A stretch of 64,000 bases of DNA from Closterium sp. Naga37s-1 (taxonomy: Eukaryota > Streptophyta > Zygnematophyceae > Desmidiales > Closteriaceae), in NCBI GenBank assembly GCA_947471745.1, contig CANJKZ010000172.1, forward strand, positions 2,376,501 to 2,440,500. The letters are read 5' to 3'. Of the stretch, positions 30,642-42,185 are shown piece by piece. The notes beneath the pieces were generated by a model, which was given only the letters and a program-made list of their open reading frames with translations, made no database searches and was not told the DNA's origin. The translations under genes were made by a program, and so were the position numbers. Position 1 is the stretch's first letter. The number at the start of each line of letters is the position of its first letter.

Positions 30642-30879
30642 CTGGGGCAGAAGCGATAGGGGGGGGCAGAAGCGACAGGGGGGGGCAGAAACGACAAGGG
30701 GGGGCATCCCAGTACATGCACGGGGGCAGTGGAGGTAGGGAAGAGGCACCGGGAACAGTGGGAGGTGAAGTCAGAGCAAACGGAAGCAGGGGTGCAGGCA
30801 CGCAAGCATACCAAGACACGCAGAATCGGATGCATCGTGATGCATGTATGATGCATCAGCCCACCCAAATGAGCCTCCT

Positions 30880-31168
30880 AAACCGTGCATGAAGCAAAAA
30901 TCCCAATATCGCCGACCTTCCACCTGCACTGCGACAACCAGAGCGGGATCAGAATCGTCAGCCACACCAAACGCATCGCGCTGTGGTATTTCTTCATCAA
31001 GGACGAAGTTGACAAGTGCAATGTCGATCTGACCTAGTGCCGAAGCGGGTGACATGACAACCGACTTTCACACGAAACGACAGCCCCGTCCGAAGTACTA
31101 GCACTGCTCCGAACTGAGCGGTGTAGTCAAGCAAGTCAAGACTAGCTACGGCAAGGAATGAAGGGGGG
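30880..31168 (+). pseudogene. Copia fragment D3: end of RNase H
   Basis: Reads EAKIPISP-like and HLHCDNQSGIRIVSHTKRIAL, then broken frames to the purine tract aatgaaggggggtg before the LTR. It joins the upstream GRWD1 sequence without an obvious boundary. Confidence 0.75.
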
Positions 31169-31553
31169 TGTTACGAACAATAAATTGGGAACTACTGTGC
31201 ATTCCCACCAGTAGCAAGTCAATAATACAAACGCGAGTATGAAGGCGAAAAATCAGACATGACGCGAAGAGTCACGTACGGTTGGCAGCATCTAGACCGT
31301 CGGAGCAGAAGCATCGGGCAGCTGCACGAGCGACGATTTAGGTGGGAACACGTTCGTAACCGCCTGGAACCGCACCATTGTGTTTTAAGGAATGTAAGCC
31401 TTAGAGTACATGGCTAGTTAGGAATGTACCTGCTTGTTAATATTATGTCATTTTAGAATCAATCTGACCTGAGGTCAATACTTCCGCTGCAACTTACTCT
31501 ATGCGAACCTTCCTGAGGTGATTGTAGGCACAATCAACCTTCTGATCGCAACA
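31169..31553 (+). repeat. 3' LTR of the D family
   Basis: 385 bp, TGTTACGAACAATAAATTGG...GATCGCAACA. Compared with 21383-21762 it has lost the part that holds the TATA-like box. The AT-rich array follows directly. Confidence 0.8.
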
Positions 31554-32090
31554 TAGTACAATATGTATTTCATATGCCCATATACGTATGTATCTCTCCG
31601 TATTAATAATTTGTGTTCGCATTATTATATCTCGAATAAAAATTACCACACTATAAGCATACAACATTTGAGACTCGTTGGAGACCTAATCATTTCAAGG
31701 TATTATGTAAGGTGATCCTAGGCACAATCAACCTTTTGATCGCAACATAGTACAATATGTACTTCTCTCCGTATTAATAAATTATGTTCGCATTATTATT
31801 CTTCTCATTTAAAAATTACCACACTATAAGCACACAACATTTGATACTAGTTACGGCGAGGAATGAAGGATGTCGTATGCACGATCAACCTTCTGATCGC
31901 AACATAGTACAATATGTACTTTCTATGCCCATATATGTATCTCTCCGTATTAATACATTATGTTCGCATTACTATATTTCTCAAATATAAATTACCACAC
32001 TATAAGCACACAACATTTGAGATTAGTTGGAGAGCTAATCATTTCAAGGTATGACGTAAATGTTTGCAAGTGCACAAAACAGTATGTGAA
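31554..32090. repeat. AT-rich repeat array, second locus
   Basis: Three diverged blocks of the same kind as 4110-5125 (tagtacaatatgtac, ccgtattaata, accacactataagca). The last block runs into segmental-duplication copy B exactly as in copy A. Confidence 0.7.
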
Positions 32091-32851
32091 GACTGCTTGT
32101 AGCGAGCGTAGATTCAAGCAACAGCAGCAGATGGCGGGCAAGAAGAGGAGTGGAAGCGCGAGTGTGCAACGCACACCGCCATCGCCATGTATTACTCGAG
32201 CCATACCATACCAATTCGTGTTTAGGTGGCCAGCTGTTACGGCGTTACTGCGTGTTTACGCGCTCGCTCGAACAAGTCATTCCATGAATAGGTGCTGCGG
32301 TGGAGTGGAAGCGTTATGGCGAGCGCGCGTCGGTGCATTCACGGTGCCAGCGACGTCGCGCGGTGCTCGTCGCTGCTGCGCGCCTCGCCTGCGTGCGCGC
32401 ACCGCCCTTCCGGCATCCGCGCGAGCAGCCGCGTGGGCGGCACTGATGCGGCAGCTGCGCGTTTGACGAGGTGCGCGAGAGGCGCGCATTCACGCGCCAG
32501 CGCCATCGGCGGCGCCCGCCACTCGCGGACGGATGCGCGGGAAGCTGCTGCGGAGTGATGCGAGGTGCCTCGCCCCTCGCCGCGCGCACCGCACCCACTC
32601 TACCCGCCCATCACCGCCCCGCTCCCCCCAACCACGCGTGCGTGCTTCGCCAGGACTCGACGCTACGAGCCGAAGCGCGAAAAGCGAAGCGCGTGGAGAT
32701 CGCTGGCCGTGGGCCCGCCATGAGTCGGTCGCGCGCGGCGGCAGTGGCGTTGGCCAAGTGGGCAGTGGCGGCAAGAGCGTCCGTGAAAGGCGGGTTGGCA
32801 AAGTGAGTGCGCGAGTGGTGAGTGAGTCCGTGGCAGCAGCGAGAGTGCGAT

Positions 32852-33320
32852 GAGGGCGCCAAGCGTGGGATGAGGGCGCAGCAAGCGTGGGATGAGGGCG
32901 CAGCAAGCGTGCGATGAGGGCGCAGCAAGCGTGGGATGAGGGCGCAGCAAGCGTGGGATGAGGGCGCAGCAAGCGTGGGATGAGGGCGCAGCAAGCGTGG
33001 GATGAGGGCGCAGCAAGCGTGGGATGAGGGCGCAGCAAGCGTGGGATGAGGGCGCAGCAAGCGTGGGATGAGGGCGCAGCAAGCGTGGGATGAGGGCGCA
33101 GCAAGCGTGGGATGAGGGCGCAGAAAGCGTGGGATGAGGGCGCAGCAAGCGTGGGATGAGGGCGCAGCAAGCGTGGGATGAGGGCGCAGCAAGCGTGGGA
33201 TGAGGGCGCAGCAAGCGTGGGATGAGGGCGCAGCAAGCGTGGGATGAGGGCGCAGCAAGCGTGGGATGAGGGCGCAGCAAGCGTGGGATGAGGGCGCAGC
33301 AAGCGTGGGATGAGGGCGCG
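32852..33320. repeat. 22-bp minisatellite, about 21 copies
   Basis: Same unit as 5885-6110 with about twice the copies and very little variation between units, so expansion (or contraction in copy A) followed the duplication. Confidence 0.95.
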
Positions 33321-34685
33321 AGTGCGATGAGGGCGTCAGCCTTGTCACCAAAACCCCCCCTTCCCGCACCAAGCGTGGGATGACGGCGCTGGGTGCTGCC
33401 ATCGCATGCCCATGCACCAAACCCGACCTCGCACCTTCCTCCACCCTCCTTTCCCCCTCCTGTCCCCCTCCCGTCCCTCTCGTCTCCCTTTGCTTCCCTC
33501 TCCTTTCCCTTCCTCCCCCCTCCTTTCCCACTCCTTTCCCCATCCTTTCCCCATCCTTTCCCCCTCCTTCCGCCCTCCTTTCCCCCCCCTTTCCCCCTGC
33601 TGTGCCCCGTCTGTCGCCCTCCTCCACCCGTGCTGCCCCCCGCCTGCCGCACGCCTTCTCCCGGGTGCGTGCTTGGGGCAGGCAGAGGGGGCTGCAGGCG
33701 CCAGGGAGCAGCGCCATGCAGGGGAGGCCATGGGCGGCCATGCACGCAGGCGTGGGCTCAACGGGGCTCTCCACTCGCCCTGCCTCCACACGCGCTGCTC
33801 ATCCGCCCCTCCTCCCCGCCTGCTGCCCTCTCCTCCCCCCCCTTTTGCTCCTCGCCACACCCCTCCCCGCGCTGCGCCATCCACTCGCCCACCTCACCCT
33901 CCACCTCAACGGCTTGCCTGACCCACTTGGGGCTGGGAGTTGCTGCTGCAGCAGGGGGGACAGCAGCAGCAGGAGCACTGCATCCCCTCTCACCATGCGC
34001 TGCATCACCCACCATGCCACCACCATCAACACCACATGGCAAACACCAACTCTCAACCTGTCACAGCCGTGTTGATGCTGGCACCTGAGTGCACATGGCA
34101 CTGCCCTGCACTGCCAATCCAATCCTCTGCTGCCCTTATCCACAACTCATTGCACGCAACTGGGCTTTCGTCATTCATTCAATCATTGTCATTGCAAGTG
34201 GGCACACACAATAAGGCCCCTATCCTACCCTACATTGGGCTTAAGCCTACAGGTGGCGTCATGCCAGCACCTACAGCATTGGTGCCTACGGCTACGGTAC
34301 TTTGCACGCATTTGCACCCATGTCAAGGCAGCACCTATATGTAGTATTGGGCTGTCGGGCACCCATTCCATGCACCCATTTGCAGCTATGCAGTATCGGG
34401 CTGTCGTCATGTTGCCCACCACTCCCACCTCTCCATCCACGTTATTCCCACCCTTACCATGGATGTGTGCACAATAACATTTCTACAGTGCTGCGGCGAG
34501 TCGTTCATTATGGAGCGATCAAGGGATTTTGAGCTTCGACAAATGGGGAGCGGCGAAGCAGTTCATAGACTCGTTTTGACTCAACAGTTTTTTATCGACC
34601 TCACAGCGCGGAATTGCTGTTCGCGCTGCGAGTTCGCTGCTGCTCGAACTGACGGACACGGACTGCGCTGATTGAATAATGTTCG

Positions 34686-34790
34686 AACAGGTTACGAACA
34701 GGTTATGAACATGTTACGAACAGGTTACGATCAGGTTACGAACAGGTTACGAACAGGTTCCGAACAAGTTCCAAACATGTTCTGAACAAA
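34686..34790. repeat. 11-bp minisatellite gttacgaacag, about 10 units
   Basis: Ten head-to-tail units of gttacgaacag with variants (gttcgaacag, gttatgaacat, gttccgaacaa). GTT and AAC are complementary within each unit, so each is partly palindromic. Confidence 0.9.
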
Positions 34791-35403
34791 CTTACGCGGC
34801 TGAAGTACAGGGCAGCTGCTCGCGCACCAACATTTTGAGAGCTGTACTCTCGCCACCTGGAATGTCTCAGTTCGAGAAGGTGCTCATGACTCGAGCAACC
34901 AGAGCACGTGGCGAGACCGCGCACGCCACCATGAGTCAAACAAGGGGATTGGCTTAAATCAGCACGCCTGTTTAGAATAGCGAGCTGACTCAAATAAAGA
35001 AAACGGATCGACGCCGTTAATCAATTTCGCGCGAACATTCTAAAATATTCGCTGGCGAATCGAAACTTAGCTGAGTCACAGGATTAAAACGAGGGAAACG
35101 TGAAAATGTTTGCGCCTCGTTAACCTTAAAAACATTTTAGATGTGTTAAATATCTAGCAGTAGAAACAACCTAGAATGATGATGTATGCTCTTGAATAAT
35201 GAAAGATACATTTGACTAAGAATGCTCTCCCTTCGTAGCGCTGCTTAAGATTAACTCTGACTAAGCCGACGAAATGAGCTCTATCACAGTCACATTGTAG
35301 CTCAAGACTCACAGTCTCTCAACAAACTCGGACCCTTGGATAGGGGCTGACTTCGATCGGGCACCCAGGGACCCTCGGAGGTGACCCCGAGGAGAGGAGT
35401 TTC

Positions 35404-36017
35404 TTGAACTTCCACGCTTTGTTCGTGGTACCCTACCGTCCCCTCATGTTCCCCCCGTCCAGTCCCTTTCCTTGTCCCTGTGGGCTTGTCGTGCTGTGTC
35501 TCGTTACCGTGTCGGTCCCGTTACCGTGCAGACGGCCCGTTTCACCTTGTTCTCCGCTCTCTTGTTCCACCTCCCCCAGTCCTTCCACAGCCTCCAGAGT
35601 CGTCCCTCACGATGTTTCATGACCCGTTGTCCGACTACCTCCATGCCACCCGTCATGTCGTCTCCCGTGTTCTGTCCGCATAAATCACTCACCTGAGTGC
35701 CCCCCGTTGTCTGTCTCGGCACTTGTTACCACTGTTATTTGCTTTGCCTCTTCCCACTGACTTGACTACGCCGCTAACCCGGTGAGTGGCCCTGCTCGTT
35801 CTCCGTCCTCTAGGGGTGCTCATATCTTTCCCGTGGAGGTCCTCGAGGACATGCAGTTCGAGCTTGGTTTCCTGGCGGCTGCTGTTCCTTATCTCTGCAC
35901 CATGTTGCTTGCCCCTGAGGGGGATCAAGACGCCCTTGACATCCCGATCCCTCGCACTCACGCCGAGGCGGTCTCGGGACCCTGGGCTTCGTACTGGATA
36001 GCAGCGGAGGAGGCATA
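35404..36017 (+). pseudogene. Copia linker/RT-start fragment like element A
   Basis: Closely matches about 575-1200 of the first element (ctttgttcgtggtacccta ... gcagcggaggaggca) and encodes the pre-RT segment (LEDMQFELGFLAAAVPYL, LLAPEGDQDALDIPIPRTHA). It stops abruptly at 36017, where duplication sequence resumes. Confidence 0.85.
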
Positions 36018-36018
36018 G

Positions 36019-36765
36019 ATGGCACCATGCAGGGGAGGCCATGGGCGGGCATGCACGGAGGCGTGGGCTCAACGGGGCTCTCCACTCGCCCTGCCTCCAC
36101 ACGCGCTGCTCATCCGCCCCTCCTCCCCGCCTGCTGCCCTCTCCCCCCCCCCCTTTTGCTCCTCGCCACACCCCTCCCCGCGCTGCGCCATCCACTCGCC
36201 CACCTCACCCTCCACCTCAACGGCTTGCCTGACCCACTTGGGGCTGGGAGTTGCTGCTGCAGCAGGGGGGACAGCAGCAGCAGGAGCACTGCATCCCCAC
36301 TCACCATGCGCTGCATCACCCACCATGCCACCACCATCAACACCACATGGCAAACACCAACTCTCAACCTGTCACAGCCGTGTTGATGCTGGCACCTGAG
36401 TGCACATGGCACTGCCTTGCACTGCCAATCCAATCCTCTGCTGCCCTTATCCACAACTCATTGCACGCAACTAGGCTTTCTTCATTCATTCCATCATTGT
36501 CATTACAAGTGGGCACACACAACATGGCCTTAATCCTACCCTACATTGGGCTTAAGCCTACAGGTGGCGTCATGCCAGCACCTACAGCATTGGTGCCTAC
36601 GGCTACGGTACTTTGCACCCATTTGCACCCATGTCAAGGCAGCACCTATATGTAGTATTGGGCTGTCGTGCACCCATTCCATGCACCCATTTGCAGCTAT
36701 GCAGTATCGGGCTGTCGTCATGTTGCCCACCACTCCCACCTCTCCATCCACGTTATTCCCACCCT
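36019..36765. repeat. Second copy of the 33712-34455 segment within copy B
   Basis: Direct repeat (ccatgcaggggaggccatgg ... ccacgttattcccaccc) on the right of the insert. It continues into sequence collinear with copy A. Confidence 0.85.
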
Positions 36766-37229
36766 GCCTGCACCCATCCTTGAAGCTTGCAGCACCGCAT
36801 TCACACCACAGCACCACACCACACCACCTTTCCCTCACCCCCTAACTTGCAACCGCCACCCACCAACCACCCACCCACACTCCCACAAACGCCCTGCTGT
36901 GAAGCAGCGCGCAAAAAAGGGCCGTGCCACCGTCGCTCCCCCATCCACGCCACACCCATCCGTCCTCCCCATCGCTCCGCGTTCGCTGCTCTCCCTGTTG
37001 CTGTGCTGCGCTGCTTACCTGCCTTTCATTCCGTCCGCCCATCTATGCTGCTTTCCTGCCTGCCATCCCATCCACCCATCATCTCTCACTGCAAACAGTC
37101 CGCAACCCCCTTTTTTTTTTTAATCTTCATTTTTCTTTCTGTGTTTCTTTTTTCTCCGTAAGTCGGACCAGTAATGACGTTTTTTGCTACTTTGTTTTTC
37201 CTTTTCGTCCTTTTTTGCCGTCAGAGCAG

Positions 37230-38033
37230 TCAGGGCCGCCATGGGCGCTTTGGGGTGGCAGTGAGCGCGGCCTTGGCCTTGGGCGTTCTGCGAGGCGGCT
37301 TGACGGCAGCTTCGCCTTGCACTCGCCGCACCGGCCTGGGCGCTGCGGCACATCGAGGCCTCGGGATCAGCGTGGGTCCCTCCACGCGCCGAATCGCTGC
37401 TCCCGTGTTGCTCGGCTTCGGGATGTGCGACGGGGGGAGCGACATCGTTGATTGCGTTGCTGCTGCCGCCATGCTGCGACCAGCTGACGGGCGTGACAAC
37501 GCCACCACCAATGCCACCGACGCTGATTCCGTCGCGGTTGATTCCGCCGCAGCCGATTCCGCCGCGGCTGATTCCGCCGCAGCTGATTCCGCCGCGGCTG
37601 ATTCCGCCGCGGCTGATTGCGGCGCAGCCGATTCCGCCGCGGCTGATAGCGGCGCAGCCGATTCCGCCGCGGCTGATTGCGGCCCAGCCGATTCCGCCGC
37701 GGCTGATTGCGGGGCTGCACATTCCGGCGCGGCGGAGTCCAGCGCAGCAGTTTCCGGCGCACCCGAAGCGGCGCAGTCGCACGCTGCAGGGTCCGACGCA
37801 CCAGTTTCCGAGGATGCGCATTCCGACGCGCCTGACTCCCACGCTGCGCATTCCCACGCACCAGTTTCTGAGGCAGTGGCGTCGTGCTTGCATCCCGCGG
37901 CGGCGTCAGTGCGATGGCCGTTGTTGGTGCTGTCGCTCAGCGGCTGTACGCGCCGTGATGCGCTCGACTTCTCCCCGCCGAGGCTCTTCCAGAAGCTCAG
38001 CGCTGCAGAATACGACTCGCGCAATGGGGCCAT
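37230..38033 (-). CDS. Hypothetical Ala/Ser-rich low-complexity protein, copy B
   Basis: Paralogue of the frame at 8474-9220. About 267 codons from the ATG at 38033. Same N-terminus (MAPLRESYSAALSFWKSLGG) and C-terminus (TPKRPWRP). It has a longer AESAA-type repeat, a net gain of 19 codons. All length differences keep the frame. No family recognised; coding status and strand are uncertain. Confidence 0.4.
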   Translation of the reverse strand: MAPLRESYSAALSFWKSLGGEKSSASRRVQPLSDSTNNGHRTDAAAGCKHDATASETGAWECAAWESGASECASSETGASDPAACDCAASGAPETAALDSAAPECAAPQSAAAESAGPQSAAAESAAPLSAAAESAAPQSAAAESAAAESAAAESAAAESAAAESTATESASVALVVALSRPSAGRSMAAAATQSTMSLPPSHIPKPSNTGAAIRRVEGPTLIPRPRCAAAPRPVRRVQGEAAVKPPRRTPKAKAALTATPKRPWRP

Positions 38034-38915
38034 GCTGAGGTAACGAGAACGCGACCGGGAAGGCTGAGAGGTTCTAGTAGCAAGAACAGAAGCTGTAAGC
38101 TGGAGAGTGATGAGAGGAATGAGCACGTGAGGCGGTGCTTTGTAGTGCGCAGGTGCGAGGGTGGCGAGTGGCGAGCGGAGGAGAGGCAGAGCGAGAAGCC
38201 TTGGGGTGGTTGGGGAGGGAGTGGAGGAGACAGCAGGGCAGCACGCTGCGTGCGCTGCGGAGAGATCAAGGCCCAAAAACAGTGCCTTGGGATCTTGCTT
38301 CGGTGCACTTCGGTGCACTTGGTTAAATTCAGCTTCGCGCGCAGTTCTGTGCGCTGAAAAGTAGTAACCCCGAACTGCTCGCCTGAGCTGGTTCGGCCTG
38401 ACTTGTCGGGCCAAACCACTCACGAGTCGCCCCGTAACCCTCGCCACACTTCCGAGCCAGACTTTGCCCCTTGGTTTTCGCCTAGCTCGTTCGCGCTGCC
38501 TTGCCTCGCTAATTGCAGTCCTACTCCATAAGCTTGCTGCGTGGTAGTTTCATATCCAAAAGCCTTACCCTATGTGAATGAATTTTAAGATTTGCATATT
38601 CAACCCATTATCTGAATTAAGTCGTATTAAACAAGTGCGTTTGATACATATTAAACATGTGTATTGATAATTATAATTAGTGAATCCCTGCCTTGCTTAA
38701 AAGTACGTTTCTAGGGTTTAGGGTAATGGAGTGTGGAAGGAGAAAGCTACACAATATCATTTCGATAGTTGCTGCAAGCAAATACTGTTTTCTATATTTA
38801 GATATTAGCACAAGATTTTTTTGACAGTGTTAAAATTATCGGCTGACCCTTCTTAATTCACGCAATTCATTTAGCTTGCACAAGCATTTGTCTGGCGAGT
38901 TAAGTTAGACAGTGT

Positions 38916-39023
38916 TGTCAGATGTTAAAGTCTTAGTGATGTGTGTCATATGAGGTACAACAGTTAGGGTTAAGTTTATGTACCCCAACCAACCTATGTG
39001 AAATCACCATTCCGCTCTTGACA
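38916..39023 (+). repeat. 5' LTR of copia element C
   Basis: 108 bp with TG...CA ends, followed directly by the primer-binding site. Very short for a copia LTR. Confidence 0.85.
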
Positions 39024-39743
39024 TGGTATCACCTAGGTTAGGATCCTGTCGGATCCAGTTCCTCTCGTTCACGTCCGTAGTGCCCGAGCCTGTTCCGTAC
39101 CCTAGTGCCCGTTACGCCCGTACTGTCCCCTAGCGCCTATCGCGCTCGTCTCTCTCGTGCCCTAGCGATCGCTGCGCCTGCCGTCGCGTCGCCCCTGCTG
39201 TCCCATCCCGTCGCGTTGCCTCTGCTGTCCCGTCGCTCCTGCTGTCCCATCGCCCCTGCTGTCCCGTCGCCTGTGCTGTCCCGTCGCCCCTGCTTTCCCG
39301 TCGCGTCGCGCTGTCCCGACGCCCCTTCTGTCCCGTCGCCCCTGCTGTCCCGTCGCCTGTGCTGTCCCGTCGCCCCTGCTTTCCCGTCGCGTCGCGCTGT
39401 CCCGTCGCGTCGCGTCGCGTTCGTCCCGTCGCATGCGCCGCGCCTGTCCGTCACGCCGCGTCGCGCCGTCCGTCCCGTCCCGTCGCGCCGCGTCGCGTTG
39501 CCTGTCCGCGTCGCGCTGCCCGTCCCGTCCCGCCGCGTCGCGCCTGCCCGTCTTGTCCGGTCGCGTCCCGTCGCGTCGCGCTACCCCTGCCCGTGGCGCT
39601 GCACCCTTCTAGTCCCGCCGTGTCGCGCCCTACCCTGCGTCCCGTAGCGCCCTAGGCCTCCAACTCTGCCAGTCACGCCCTACTAAGCCGCTCTAAGTGT
39701 TTAGGGTTTTGGCAGCAGCACTTCCCACCTCTTTGCTTCCACT
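39024..39743 (+). repeat. Primer-binding site and CCCGTCGC-repeat leader of element C
   Basis: TGGTATCACCTAGGTTAGG at the start, then many cccgtcgc, ctgctgtcccgtcgcc and cgtcgcgtcgcg units (39170-39560). No gene; the Arg/Ser/Val ORFs here are repeat artefacts. Confidence 0.8.
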
Positions 39744-40650
39744 ATGGCGACCCCTAGGGTCGTGCGCTTTGACGCCGAGGGTAGGCCGCTCGAGTTCTCG
39801 GTCTGGCTCCTGCGTGCACGTTGCGTTTTAGAGAGTCAGGTTCAGGCAGATGAGTCTTTGTGGGCGCAAGCTTCCGGCGACCTTCCTAAGCCCGACGACC
39901 CTGCACCCTTAGGCGTTAACCCAAGCAGCACCCTTAGACGGAGACCGTTATGCCCGCCAGCGTGCTGACCTGACCGCGTGGAAGTCGCGTGACGCTGCGG
40001 CGTGCATCGCCCTCAGCAGCCTCCTCCCTGAGTCTGAGGAGGCCCACTTCACCCAGGTTCACACGGCTAGTGAGTTCCTGACTGCGATCAAGGCCCGCTA
40101 TGCTACTCCCACCACTGTCTCTCTTGGTCGCCTGTTCCTCCCGTTCCTGTTTCGTGACCTCGCCTCGTTTGAGCGCTCTGCTAACTTGATCGCTCACATG
40201 CGCTCGCTTGATTCTAGCTACCGCGCTGCCTGCACTGACGCACAGCTTGCACTGCTCCCCCCCCCTATGGCAATTACTATCTATTTCATCGCCACTAGCC
40301 TCCCTGACCGCCTTGCCTCGGTTCGTGACGCGCTCCTTCTGAAGCATCCTAGCGAGCTCACTATCGAGGTCCTTGAGTCTGCCCTCAAGGACGTCGAGAG
40401 CAACCTCCGATCGGTAGCCTCCGTCTATGGTGCTGTGCCCCCTCCACTGTTTCACGGGTGCACTGTCCCTCAACTTCCCACCTTTACTGCCTCCCTCGCC
40501 ATTGCCGCTACTGACGTGACCAGGAGCCTGCAGCTGCCGCCGACCGCATCCCTCGCGCCTGAACGCCGCCGACTTCATCGGCATGTATCACACCACGCTG
40601 CCTCGCCGTGCCTCCTGCACTGCTGCCGACTTGGCCACCACCGGCGTTGA
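39744..40650 (+). pseudogene. Copia gag (capsid, UBN2-type) of element C
   Basis: Starts MATPRVVRFDAEGRPLEF, followed by a VWLLRARCVLESQ segment. A 1-nt frameshift near 39930 moves the frame to DRYARQRADLTAWKSRDAAA, then LSSLLPESEEAHF, ASEFLTAIKARYA, LIAHMRSLDSSYRA and TIEVLESALKDVESN, the helical gag layout typical of plant copia capsid proteins. No zinc knuckle is visible before the sequence degenerates. Elements F and I have no counterpart of this protein. Confidence 0.8.
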
Positions 40651-40660
40651 CGCCCACGTC

Positions 40661-42026
40661 GACGCCGCCCTCTGTGTCCACCGGTCGAGGAGACGCAGGT
40701 CGAGAAGGGTGCAACGTCGCCCACATGGTGTGAATGCCAGCCTCCACAACCGCCCAAGGGATCGTTGCGTACTCCTGGGCCCCATGGCGTGTCCTCGCGT
40801 CCTCCAGCTGTGCTTCCAGGGTCTCCATTCCCTTGGCGTCACCTACGCGCACGGTAGTGACTGCACGGCTGCCGGCCTACGAACAACTTAGGAAAGTGAC
40901 CTCTAAGTCGACCTGACTGAAAGGTAAGTCGTGTGCCTTCCACGCTCACCGCACCATGCGGAGATAACTACTACAACGAGAGCTAGACTACGGGGTGCGC
41001 GTGTGATCTCTGCGTTCGTTCGTCCTTAGTCGTTTTCCTAGTGCACACACTGCTTGCTTGTTCACGGAGCAAGTTGGCAAGAGTTTCACTAGAGAAAGTT
41101 GACAACAATGGTACAATGAAGTTGGGAAGACAAGACTACATCAGAGCTAGCATTCAGGTCGGTCGACTGCCAGCGCAGCATGGTCGACCGCGTTCCAGCA
41201 CGACTTGGTCGACCGCGCTCCAGCGGTGCAAAGTCGTCGGCGTGCCAATGCTGCAGGTTGACGGCGTGCCAGCGTTGCTCCCGCAGAACAGCAGCGCACC
41301 TACTTCGCAGGTGCTCGCAGATGATTAGCGGGCTAAGCCTAGTCACCTGCACAACGCACATACCGTGTCATCCTCGTGCTGACGACTCCACCTGATCCGC
41401 CACGTCGACCTCGGGATACCACCCCCGAGGTCAGCCTCGCCAACATCGCCTGGGCGACCGTCGCACTCTTCCGTAGAGCCTCGTCACCCAGGTAACCTGG
41501 TCGACCGGGCAACCACGTCGACCAGCTGCTCCTGTATGTGCCCGTCGACCTCCCAAGTCCCGACCACTCCAAGTCGGCCTCACCAGGTCGACCACACCCT
41601 TGGTCGACCAGCTCCAGGTCGACGTCACTCCTGATCGACCAGCTCCATGTCAACCAGCGCAGTCGTCAGCCGACCACCCAAGTCGGCTACCCGAAGTCGG
41701 CGTCACCAAGTCGGCGCCGACTTCAGGCCGACCTCTTGAAGTCGGCGACCTCCCAAGTCGGCGACCTCGCAAGTCGGCGACCTTGCAAGTCGGCGACCTC
41801 GCAAGTCGACGCCGACTTCCAGGTCGACCTCTTGAAGTCGGCGACCTCCCAAGTCGGCGACCTTGCAAGTCGGCGCCGACTTCCAGGTCGACGCGCCACA
41901 TCGCCGACCACCAGTTGAAGTCGGCCGCCGGCTTCCCAAGTCGGCGGCATTACAGTGGCCCCGTGCAAGTCGACCAACCCCGTCGACCAGCTCACCCAAG
42001 CCGGCGTCGCCCACTAATGCAAGTCG
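40661..42026. other. Unassigned GC-rich sequence with gtcgac and 16-bp repeats
   Basis: 40661-41130 shows no recognisable feature. 41130-41690 is rich in gtcgac and gtcggc words, and 41690-41905 is a tandem array. No convincing ORF. Confidence 0.5.
41690..41905. repeat. 16-bp tandem repeat aagtcggcgacctcgc
   Basis: About a dozen units of aagtcggcgacctcgc with variants (ccttgc, ctccc), split by a cgacttccaggtcgacctc block that itself recurs. Element F inserted close by, at an agtcg word of this type. Confidence 0.85.
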
Positions 42027-42185
42027 TGTGAAGAAACTAAGAGAGGAATGAATGCATTAGGTCAAAGGTGAGGGGTACAAGTAGAATGTCGAGAGAATTA
42101 CTGTACCCCCTAAGGATGAACCCACTACAGCCTAGTGCAATATAAACATATAATGTTTGACACACCCCCATAGGCGATTTGGGGG
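42027..42185 (-). repeat. 3' LTR of element F and adjacent hairpin
   Basis: LTR 42027-42162. On its inner side an inverted repeat CCCCCA (42165-42170) ... TGGGGG (42180-42185) covers the purine run, as in element I. 42186-42410 is the 3' untranslated tail. Confidence 0.85.

Larger units (their letters stand above)
34456..36017. other. 1.56-kb insert specific to duplication copy B
   Basis: Absent from copy A at the matching point (8036). It comprises unassigned AT-rich sequence (34456-35403), including an 11-bp tandem repeat, and a copia fragment (35404-36017). The flanking 0.75 kb is present on both sides (33712-34455 and 36019-36765), so the event created or used a direct repeat. No gene recognised in 34800-35400. 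Confidence 0.75.
32074..38915. repeat. Segmental duplication copy B
   Basis: Near-identical to 5110-9893 plus 18265-18440. It differs by an expanded 22-bp array, a shortened pyrimidine tract (33440-33610), a 1.56-kb insert (34456-36017) followed by a repeated 0.75-kb piece, and a few small indels. It retains a single gtgtg at 38731-38735, the empty site of the nested insertion in copy A. Its right end is cut by a family-C copia element at 38916. No recognised gene apart from the ORF at 37230-38033. Confidence 0.9.
38916..40660 (+). mobile_element. Copia element C, 5' part (LTR, leader, gag)
   Basis: 5' LTR 38916-39023 (108 bp, TGTCAGATG...CTCTTGACA), primer-binding site TGGTATCACCTAGG at 39024, a 0.7-kb leader and a gag gene. 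The element loses identity after about 40660, and no matching pol or 3' LTR is seen, so it is truncated. Its LTR family is the same as the solo LTR at 18166-18264. Confidence 0.85.

Noticed and set aside
29939-30892. 317-codon plus-strand ORF rich in Pro, His and Ser
   Set aside because: Antisense of the GRWD1 remnant and a CCCCATCCC minisatellite; no domain.
27838-33320. CRISPR-like arrays among the tandem repeats
   Set aside because: Units are directly adjacent without unique spacers, and the window is clearly eukaryotic.
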